A stretch of 27,622 nt of DNA from contig CAZKTS010000299.1 in the NCBI GenBank assembly GCA_964555735.1, positions 1 through 27,622 on the forward strand, written 5' to 3'. Below are positions 22,959 to 27,622 of this stretch, one piece after another. Position 1 is the stretch's first letter; each line of letters starts with the position of its first letter. This DNA is from CAZKTS01 sp964555735 (GTDB taxonomy: Bacteria > Actinomycetota > Acidimicrobiia > IMCC26256 > PALSA-555). Made by a program: the position numbers and the translations under genes. A model generated the notes under the pieces. That model had not been told where the DNA came from. It ran no database searches and saw only the letters and a list, made by a program, of their open reading frames with translations.

Positions 22959-22967
22959 GCGGGCACC

Positions 22968-23378
22968 ATGACCACGACGACGCTCACCATCGACGAGCAG
23001 GCCCGGGCGCTCGCCGCCGCGGTCGTCATCGAACGGCGCGCCTTCGAGACCATCGGCCGAGCCGCGGCCGCGGCCGACGAGCCCGCCGCCAAGCTGGTGC
23101 TCGCCACCGTCAGCCGGCATCACGGCGAGCACGCGGTCGCCCTCGAAGCGCTCCTGCCCGCGACCCGCGACCACGACCCGGCCGGGCTCGTGGGCACGGC
23201 CGAGGCCGCGGCGGACCCCCCGACCCCCGGGGACGCCCCCCTGGCCGCGCTCGAAGGGGCGATCGCCCACCACGAGGCCACCATCGCCCGGCTCACCCCG
23301 GTGGCCGACGGCCCGATGCTCCGGGCGTTGACGGCGGTCCTCGCCGAAGAGCGATCGGACCTCGCCGGTCTCGAATAG
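22968..23378 (+). CDS. Small alpha-helical protein, possibly ferritin-like
   Basis: This 136-residue protein is predicted to be almost wholly helical. Potential metal ligands occur at helix positions: ERRAFETIG (22-30), SRHHGEHAVALEALL (50-64), HHEATIARL (100-108) and AEERSDLAGLE (126-136). The E...HHxxH...HHE...EE pattern resembles ferritin-like four-helix bundles, but the standard ExxH spacing is not complete, so the family is uncertain. A Pro/Ala/Asp-rich break (66-90) separates two helical hairpins. It stands alone between the EamA gene and the sigma factor with its own possible leaderless promoter. The function is unknown. Confidence 0.6.
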   Translation: MTTTTLTIDEQARALAAAVVIERRAFETIGRAAAAADEPAAKLVLATVSRHHGEHAVALEALLPATRDHDPAGLVGTAEAAADPPTPGDAPLAALEGAIAHHEATIARLTPVADGPMLRALTAVLAEERSDLAGLE

Positions 23379-23623
23379 CGCGAACGCGTGGTCTCCCGGC
23401 GAGGAATCGATCGAGGGGACGACCCGACGAGCCGATACACTGGATGGTCCCCTGGGGCCGAGACGGCCTCCAGAAGCGACGGAACCCTGTGGAAATCGTC
23501 GCTTGACGGGGTCGTTATGGTACGACCAGACCGAGGCCCCCCGGCAGACGGCCGCCCGGGAACAGACGCCGCCGACCCGGCGTTTTCCACAGAGCAACCG
23601 CTCGCAGAACGTGAAAGGCACCC
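23379..23623 (+). promoter_or_regulatory. Promoter and structured leader of the sigma factor gene
   Basis: This 245-bp gap holds several elements. TACACT (23436-23441) is a plausible housekeeping -10. An 8-bp inverted repeat (23474-23481 with 23497-23504) has a 15-nt loop. A 6-bp palindrome (23510-23515 with 23522-23527) follows. GGAAA (23491-23495) and GTTA (23514-23517) are 18 nt apart, close to the GGAAT-N18-GTT consensus of SigR/SigH-type stress sigma factors. AAAGG (23614-23618) is the ribosome binding site. No small reading frame with good support is seen here. Confidence 0.45.
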
Positions 23624-24565
23624 GTGGCGAAGGAGCGCGTGGAGCGAGACGAGGAAGATCTCGTCCGGCTCTATCTCACCGACATCGGTCAGTACCCCCT
23701 CCTGACCAAGGACGACGAGGTCCGCCTCGCCCAGCAGATCGAGTTCGGCAACGCCGCACGCGAAGAGCTGGAGACGGCCCCGGCGAAGAAGCTCACCCCC
23801 GCGAAGAAGCGGGAGCTCCGGCGCACGTCCCGGGAGGGTGAGCAGGCCCAGCGGACGTTCGTGCAGTCGAACCTCCGCCTCGTGGTCTCGATCGCCAAGA
23901 AGTACCAGGCGTCGGGCCTGCCCCTGCTGGACCTGATCCAGGAGGGCAACCTCGGCCTCATGCACGCGGTCGAGAAGTTCGACTGGCGCAAGGGCTTCAA
24001 GTTCTCCACCTACGCGACGTGGTGGATCCGCCAGGCCATCACCCGCGGCATCGCCAACACCGGCCGCACCATCCGGCTGCCGGTCCACGCCGGCGACACG
24101 CTGGCCCGGCTCCAGAAGGCCCGGTCCCGCCTGGAGCTCAAGCTCGGCCGCCCCGCCACGCTCGCCGAGCTGGCGATCGAGGTCGAGATGCCCGAAGACA
24201 AGGTCACGGAGGCGCTGCGCTTCGCCGCCGAGCCCCTGTCGCTGTCGGAGCCGCTCCGTGAGGACGGCGACGCCGAGCTCGGCGACATCGTGGAGGACCG
24301 CTCCGCGGAGTCGCCGTTCGAGGTGGCCGCCACCGCGCTGCTGCCCGACGAGATCGAGAAGCTGCTCGCCCCGCTCGACGAGCGGGAGCGCCAGATCTTG
24401 GCGCTGCGCTTCGGCCTCGACCGCGGCGAGCCGCGCACCCTCGAAGAGGTGGGGGAGTACTTCAACCTCACCCGGGAGCGCATCCGCCAGATCGAAGCCC
24501 GCGCCATGAGCAAGCTTCGTCACCCGTCCGCCGACACCGGCGCCCGCGACCTGCTCGCCGTCTGA
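23624..24565 (+). CDS. Sigma-70 family factor, group 1/2 (RpoD/SigB-like)
   Basis: This 313-residue sigma factor has region 1.2 (DLVRLYLTDIGQYPLLTKDDEVRLAQQIE, 12-40), region 2 (RLVVSIAKKYQASGLPLLDLIQEGNLGLMHAVEKFDWRKGFKFSTYATWWIRQAI), region 3 and region 4 (LDERERQILALRFGLDRGEPRTLEEVGEYFNLTRERIRQIE). All promoter-recognition residues look intact. A long region 1.1 is missing, so it may be a group 2 factor (SigB-like) or a short primary factor. GTG 23624 is supported by AAAGG 5 nt upstream. The GGAAA-N18-GTTA element in its leader hints at stress-sigma control, as for sigB or hrdB genes in other actinobacteria. Two hairpins follow the stop codon. Confidence 0.92.
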   Translation: MAKERVERDEEDLVRLYLTDIGQYPLLTKDDEVRLAQQIEFGNAAREELETAPAKKLTPAKKRELRRTSREGEQAQRTFVQSNLRLVVSIAKKYQASGLPLLDLIQEGNLGLMHAVEKFDWRKGFKFSTYATWWIRQAITRGIANTGRTIRLPVHAGDTLARLQKARSRLELKLGRPATLAELAIEVEMPEDKVTEALRFAAEPLSLSEPLREDGDAELGDIVEDRSAESPFEVAATALLPDEIEKLLAPLDERERQILALRFGLDRGEPRTLEEVGEYFNLTRERIRQIEARAMSKLRHPSADTGARDLLAV

Positions 24566-24573
24566 GCACGGCG

Positions 24574-24589
24574 GGGACCTCCAGGTCCC
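24574..24589. terminator. Short hairpin after the sigma factor gene
   Basis: A 6-bp stem (24574-24579 with 24584-24589) has a TCCA loop 8 nt after the stop codon. It is weaker than the next hairpin and lacks a T-run. Confidence 0.35.
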
Positions 24590-24629
24590 GGGAAAGCCGC
24601 CAGGCCCGAGCGGTCTGGAGCGAGCAAGC

Positions 24630-24662
24630 AGGCCCGGTTCCCTCCCCGGAGGGGCCGGGCCT
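24630..24662. terminator. Bidirectional hairpin between convergent genes
   Basis: An 8-bp outer stem (24630-24637 with 24655-24662) encloses a second 5-bp stem (24640-24644 with 24649-24653) and a CCCG loop. It lies between the sigma factor gene and the convergent small membrane protein gene and can serve both strands. Confidence 0.6.
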
Positions 24663-24676
24663 CGTCGCGCCCGGCG

Positions 24677-24913
24677 TTACAGCCGGCTGATCGCGACGGC
24701 CAGCCCCATCCCGCCAATCATCGTCGGCACTAGCCACATCAGCAGCGAGCTCTTGAGCTCGGTGATCGCCGTGTCGAGGTCGCGTTTGGTCGCGATGTCG
24801 CTCCAGCCCACCGGCGGCAGGTACTCCATCAAGAGTGCCGCCTCGTCGGCGCCGAGCGACGCCTCGAGGCGGTCGTGGAGGGAGCGGCGGAGTCGTTGCT
24901 CATCGACGGCCAT
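24677..24913 (-). CDS. Small membrane protein with coiled N-terminus (78 aa)
   Basis: This 78-residue protein has a charged helical first half (EQRLRRSLHDRLEASLGADEAALLMEYLPP, 5-34). It then has GWSDIATKRDLDTAITELKSSL (36-57), which resembles the ATKxDLxxL segment of small coiled-coil membrane proteins (DUF1640-like). One hydrophobic helix closes it (58-76). The topology suggests a C-terminal anchor with a cytoplasmic coiled part. ATG 24913 has GAGAGG 6 nt upstream on the minus strand. It diverges from the phosphodiesterase gene. The function is unknown, but the start, ribosome binding site and topology support a real gene. Confidence 0.7.
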   Translation of the reverse strand: MAVDEQRLRRSLHDRLEASLGADEAALLMEYLPPVGWSDIATKRDLDTAITELKSSLLMWLVPTMIGGMGLAVAISRL

Positions 24914-24969
24914 GTTCGTCCTCTCTGGTGCGGGGCGCAACGGTGCCGTTGATCCCGGCTGCGTCGGGG

Positions 24970-24990
24970 CGTGACGTGCCCGACGTCACG
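24970..24990. promoter_or_regulatory. Candidate operator palindrome upstream of the phosphodiesterase gene
   Basis: CGTGACGT (24970-24977) and ACGTCACG (24983-24990) form a perfect 8-bp inverted repeat around GCCCG. It sits in the divergent promoter region between the small membrane protein (start 24913) and the phosphodiesterase (start 25097). Its half-site spacing (GTGA-N11-TCAC) does not fit CRP (N6). Confidence 0.45.
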
Positions 24991-25096
24991 TACCGAAACC
25001 CCGGTCGGCTCCGTAACCTCAGTGATTGGCCGTCAAGGTGCCCGGGCACGGCGCCGAGTGACGGAAAAGGACGAGGACCGGCTCGGGAGGCCACGC

Positions 25097-25966
25097 GTGC
25101 TCATCGCCCAGATCAGCGATCTCCACGTGCACGAGGAGGACGCGTCCACCGGCACACTCGTCGATGCGAACGCGACGCTGGCCGACGCCGTCCACTACCT
25201 CACGACGATGACGCCCACGGCCGACGTCGTCGTCGCCACCGGCGATCTCACCGACGACGGCACGCCGGCGCAGTACGCGATGCTCCGCGAGCTGCTCACA
25301 CCCCTCCCGATGCCGCTGTACCTCGTGCCCGGCAACCACGACGAACGGGCCCCGCTCGTCGAGGCGTTCCCCGAGCACACCTACCTGCCGCGCGACGGCG
25401 GACCGCTGAGCTACGTCGTCGACGAGCACGACGTGCGCCTGGTCGGCGTCGACTCCACCCACCTCGGCCACCACGACGGTGAGCTCACCGACGACGAGCT
25501 CGCCTGGCTCGACGACACGCTCGCCGCACGCCCCGACGACCCCACGCTGGTCTTCCTCCACCACCCGCCGTTCGACACCGGCGTGTGGTGGATGGACTGC
25601 GTTGGCATCCCGCTGGAGCAGCGCGCCGCGTTCGAGGCGGTGATCCGGCGGCATCCGCAGGTGCGCCACGTGGTGTCGGGTCACATCCATCGGCCGGTGC
25701 AGACCCTTTGGGGCACGACGATGGTGAGCGTCGCGCCGAGCACCGCGCACCAAGTGGGCCTCGACCTCCGGAAGGGCGGCGCGATGCGGCTGACTGCCGA
25801 GGCACCGTCGATCACGCTGCTCGACTGGACGCCCGAGCGGATCAACCTGCACACGACCCAGTTCGGCGAGACCGCATCGTTCGACATCGGCACGACGATG
25901 CGCCCTGCAGCCAAGGCCGCGATCCTCCAGCGCCCGCCGGCCCCCAAGGGCGGCGCGTTCGGCTGA
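25097..25966 (+). CDS. CpdA/Icc-like class III metallophosphodiesterase
   Basis: This 289-residue cytoplasmic enzyme has the full calcineurin-like metal-binding set: DLH (8-10), GD (49-50), GNHDE (79-83), HHPPF (155-159) and GHIH (195-198). This layout is typical of CpdA/Icc cyclic-nucleotide phosphodiesterases and related class III enzymes. The preferred substrate (cAMP, other cyclic nucleotides or a phosphodiester in the envelope) cannot be fixed from sequence. The C-terminal 60 residues form an extra cap or tail. GTG 25097 is chosen because GGGAGG (25085-25090) lies 6 nt upstream and the conserved strand starts at once. The stop abuts the stop of the convergent rhomboid gene with no intervening base. 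Regulation may use the 24970-24990 palindrome. Confidence 0.87.
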   Translation: MLIAQISDLHVHEEDASTGTLVDANATLADAVHYLTTMTPTADVVVATGDLTDDGTPAQYAMLRELLTPLPMPLYLVPGNHDERAPLVEAFPEHTYLPRDGGPLSYVVDEHDVRLVGVDSTHLGHHDGELTDDELAWLDDTLAARPDDPTLVFLHHPPFDTGVWWMDCVGIPLEQRAAFEAVIRRHPQVRHVVSGHIHRPVQTLWGTTMVSVAPSTAHQVGLDLRKGGAMRLTAEAPSITLLDWTPERINLHTTQFGETASFDIGTTMRPAAKAAILQRPPAPKGGAFG

Positions 25967-26776
25967 TCAGCCCGCGAGGGCAGGCGCGGGCTGCACGCTC
26001 GTCGACTCGCGGTCGCGCGAGTCGCGCCAGCGCCACCAGACGGCGACCAGGGCGCCGAAGGCGAACCCGCCGACGTGGGCGGCCCACGCGACATTGGACG
26101 CACCGCCGATCTCGAGGAACTGCAGGCCGAACCAGAACACGAGCAGCCAGAGCGCCTGGATCTTGCGCAGCATGATCGGGCCGAAGAAGACGATCGTCTT
26201 CACCCGCACCTGGGGCCACAGCACGAAGTAGGCGCCCATGACCGCGGCGATCGCACCCGACGCGCCGACGACCGGCACCGTCGAATCGGGATCCACGAGC
26301 ACGTGGGCGGCGGTCGCCACCACCCCGCCGACGAGGTAGAGCAGCAGGAAGCGGATGCGTCCGCGCCGCACCTCCAGCGTGCTGCCGAACACCCACAGGA
26401 ACAGCATGTTGCCGAACAGGTGCGTGATGCTGCCGTGGAGGAACATCGTCACCACGACGCCGAGCAGCACCACCTTGCCGGGGCTGTGCGCCCGACCACC
26501 GTCGTCGCTGCACGCGCTGCCGTCGCCGAGCTCGAAGGTGCGCCGGTACTCGCGCTCGGTGAGGGGCGAGCCGCGCAGGAGCTCGCACGGGATCGCCGCG
26601 TTGTCGACCACGAACCGCAGATCCTCTTGATCGAGGCGCTCGACGACGCCGCCCCACTCGACCTTCGGGGCGCCGGTGGGCTGGATCGCGAAGTACACGC
26701 CCACGCAGACGACGATCAGGAGCAGGGTGATCCACGGGACCTTGCGGACCGGGCTCTCGTCCTCCATCGGGATCAC
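25967..26776 (-). CDS. Rhomboid family intramembrane serine protease
   Basis: This 269-residue protein has the rhomboid core: HGSITHLFGNMLFLWVFG (114-131) with the HxxxN pair His119/Asn123, the catalytic Ser173 in GASGA (171-175) and the catalytic His234 in AAHVGGFAFG (232-241). About six or seven membrane helices are evident. The loop between the first and second helices (about 33-100) is long and contains Cys64 and Cys89, which may pair outside the membrane. The substrate is unknown. GTG 26776 is preferred because it gives the common rhomboid opening (M)IPxxDESP and overlaps the upstream stop as GTGA; ATG 26767 is the alternative. It is coupled to the PH-like gene. Confidence 0.9.
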   Translation of the reverse strand: MIPMEDESPVRKVPWITLLLIVVCVGVYFAIQPTGAPKVEWGGVVERLDQEDLRFVVDNAAIPCELLRGSPLTEREYRRTFELGDGSACSDDGGRAHSPGKVVLLGVVVTMFLHGSITHLFGNMLFLWVFGSTLEVRRGRIRFLLLYLVGGVVATAAHVLVDPDSTVPVVGASGAIAAVMGAYFVLWPQVRVKTIVFFGPIMLRKIQALWLLVFWFGLQFLEIGGASNVAWAAHVGGFAFGALVAVWWRWRDSRDRESTSVQPAPALAG

Positions 26777-27375
26777 GACGCACCGCCCGGGGTCGACGGC
26801 CACGTGTGGCCGGTCCACGCGTTCCCGTCCCACCAGCGCCGACGGCCGTCGGCAGCCCAGGGGTCGGGATGCCAGCCGGGCGGTGGCACGGCCGCGCCCG
26901 GCCGGGCCCACTGCGCGGGGCCGACCTTGGCCTGCGCGACGGGCACGGCGCGCTCCAGCACCTCGACGAGCTCGTCGCGCCGGTTCGTGCCGACCGCGAC
27001 CCAGCACCGCCGGCAGCCGTCGATGCCGCGCACGGCGACGGAGTCGTGGGTCCAGATCGGGTTGGCACCGAGCCAGCGGCGGTTGAACAGCTGCCACGGC
27101 CACGTGTTGCCCGCCCGGTCGAGCGTGCGCAGGTCGAGGCCGGCGAGCTGCACCGACCGCTTGCCCACCCACAGGCGGTCCTCGTCGATCCGCACGCGCG
27201 CCCGCCGGTACCGCAGGACGTTGAACAGCCAGGCGCCGATCGCGATCGGCACCGCGAACGGCGCGATGGCGAGGAACGTGATGATCACGATCGCGACGAG
27301 CCACAGCCAGGTGCGGCGGGTGGGCGCGATGCTCTCCTCGAAGAGGGGCACGGACGTACGGTACGCTGTCGTCAC
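26773..27375 (-). CDS. Membrane protein with PH-like region and DUF2510 tail
   Basis: This 200-residue protein has hydrophobic segments at about 22-52, then a soluble beta-rich region (60-145) like the bacterial PH-like domains of actinobacterial membrane proteins. It ends with PPGWHPDPWAADGRRRWWDGNAWTGHTWP (165-193), the DUF2510 signature. A CRRC pair (Cys121/Cys124) lies in the soluble part. DUF2510 tails are typical of actinobacterial membrane proteins and their function is not known. GTG 27375 has a G-rich GGCGGGG element 5 nt upstream; GTG 27381 is two codons earlier and possible. Its stop overlaps the rhomboid start (GTGA), so the two proteins are probably made together and may act together at the membrane. 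Confidence 0.72.
   Translation of the reverse strand: MTTAYRTSVPLFEESIAPTRRTWLWLVAIVIITFLAIAPFAVPIAIGAWLFNVLRYRRARVRIDEDRLWVGKRSVQLAGLDLRTLDRAGNTWPWQLFNRRWLGANPIWTHDSVAVRGIDGCRRCWVAVGTNRRDELVEVLERAVPVAQAKVGPAQWARPGAAVPPPGWHPDPWAADGRRRWWDGNAWTGHTWPSTPGGAS
27362..27367 (+). promoter_or_regulatory. Putative -10 box for the 27-residue peptide gene
   Basis: TACGCT sits in the divergent gap and predicts a start near 27374 with a leader of about 53 nt ending in AGGGGG (27417-27422). A GTAC-G-GTAC element (27356-27364) overlaps it and could bind a regulator. Confidence 0.3.
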
Positions 27376-27426
27376 CTGCACCCCGCCCGCACGCCGTGGG
27401 CGTTCCGAGCCGATACAGGGGGCCCG

Positions 27427-27510
27427 ATGAAGAAGCTGCTGGTCCTGCTCGTACTGGTCGTCATCGGTGTCGCGGTGGCCAAGAAGCTGCGGGACACCGC
27501 GGCCGCCTGA
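27427..27510 (+). CDS. Very small membrane peptide (27 aa)
   Basis: The frame encodes MKKLLVLLVLVVIGVAVAKK followed by LRDTAAA. It is a single hydrophobic helix with Lys at both ends, so it should insert in the membrane. AGGGGG (27417-27422) is 4 nt upstream of the ATG. A strong hairpin terminator follows at 27556. Similar tiny Lys-flanked helices are common in Actinomycetota and some are called DLW-39-like, but the DLW motif is absent here. The function is unknown. The ribosome binding site, topology and terminator together make it a credible gene despite its size. Confidence 0.65.
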   Translation: MKKLLVLLVLVVIGVAVAKKLRDTAAA

Positions 27511-27555
27511 GCCACCTCACCGTCGCCCGACCAGGCGACAGCACGTTCGAAGCGT

Positions 27556-27584
27556 CGACGACCCCGCTCCGTGCGGGGTCGTCG
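27556..27584 (+). terminator. Perfect hairpin terminator
   Basis: A perfect 12-bp stem (27556-27567 with 27573-27584) has a 5-nt TCCGT loop and lies 45 nt after the 27-residue gene. No T-run follows. It could also end a minus-strand gene entering from beyond the window. Confidence 0.65.
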
Positions 27585-27622
27585 TCGCGTCCGGCCTCGG
27601 TTCGCGCTCAGGCCGCCTCGCG

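Noticed and set aside
20437..22971. 844-residue plus-strand open frame over nadE and the EamA gene
   Set aside because: Arg-rich out-of-frame translation of recognised genes; no motif or ribosome binding site.
24970..24990. The palindrome as a CRP/cAMP binding site next to a cAMP-phosphodiesterase-like gene
   Set aside because: GTGA and TCAC are separated by 11 nt instead of 6, so the site does not fit CRP despite the attractive context.
27601..27622. TCA at 27608-27610 as the end of a minus-strand gene entering from the right
   Set aside because: Only four codons are available, too few to support a coding call.
1..27622. tRNA, rRNA, riboswitch, CRISPR, insertion sequence or phage attachment site
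   Set aside because: No cloverleaf-like sequence, spaced direct repeats, transposase-like protein or terminal inverted repeats were recognised by eye. A covariance-model search would be needed to exclude small RNAs.

Overview
The window is a compact, very GC-rich bacterial chromosome segment with no RNA genes, insertion sequences, CRISPR arrays or phage genes that I can see. Gene content points to Actinomycetota, probably the class Acidimicrobiia. Indicators are the glnA / glnE / glnA2 set with a GlnR-type regulator, ATGA/GTGA gene overlaps, TANNNT boxes 6-9 nt before start codons (leaderless-type promoters), a DUF2510 tail, a lysine-rich histone-H1-like protein and strong hairpins without U-tracts. 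The class assignment is inference from style and content; the phylum is well supported.

Layout. (1) 48-1115: a SufR/ArsR-like cysteine-containing regulator and an A-type iron-sulfur carrier (ErpA/HesB). (2) 1274-1951: an H1-like Lys/Arg repeat protein, ending in a UUCG-capped hairpin shared with a convergent Tat-exported thioredoxin-fold protein (2016-2912). (3) 2935-11950: one long co-directional array, mostly with 4-nt overlaps. It holds a shortened fused molybdenum-hydroxylase-like protein, three GT4 glycosyltransferases, a PqqD-like RRE protein with a peptide-like tail, an HprK-like kinase, a GT2 glycosyltransferase and an NTP_transf_5 nucleotidyltransferase. (4) 11961-19289: nitrogen assimilation, with a GlnR-like regulator, glnA2, divergent glnA and convergent glnE, plus a cupin-like protein between glnA and glnE. 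(5) 19351-22945: a secreted glycine-rich protein, glutamine-dependent NAD synthetase and an EamA-type exporter. (6) 22968-27510: a small helical protein, a primary-like sigma-70 factor, a small membrane protein, a CpdA-like phosphodiesterase, a rhomboid protease coupled to a PH-like/DUF2510 membrane protein, and a 27-residue membrane peptide.

How the genes work together. Region 4 forms a clear circuit. GlnA makes glutamine and carries the adenylylation tyrosine, GlnE is the adenylyltransferase, and the GlnR-like regulator is translated directly behind glnA2. The 200-bp divergent glnA2/glnA promoter region carries four pentamers at exact 11-bp spacing (14192-14229) that match the actinobacterial GlnR box. 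NAD synthetase nearby uses glutamine as its nitrogen donor.

The best candidate for an undescribed system is region 3. A PqqD-type RRE, an HprK-like kinase and an NTP_transf_5 protein are the kind of set that tailors phosphorylated and glycosylated lasso peptides in Bacillales. Here no lasso cyclase, B2 protease or separate precursor gene is visible. The RRE protein instead carries its own C-terminal tail with a YxxP lasso-leader-like motif and a striking acidic/hydrophobic block, and four glycosyltransferases surround it. Function and product are unknown.
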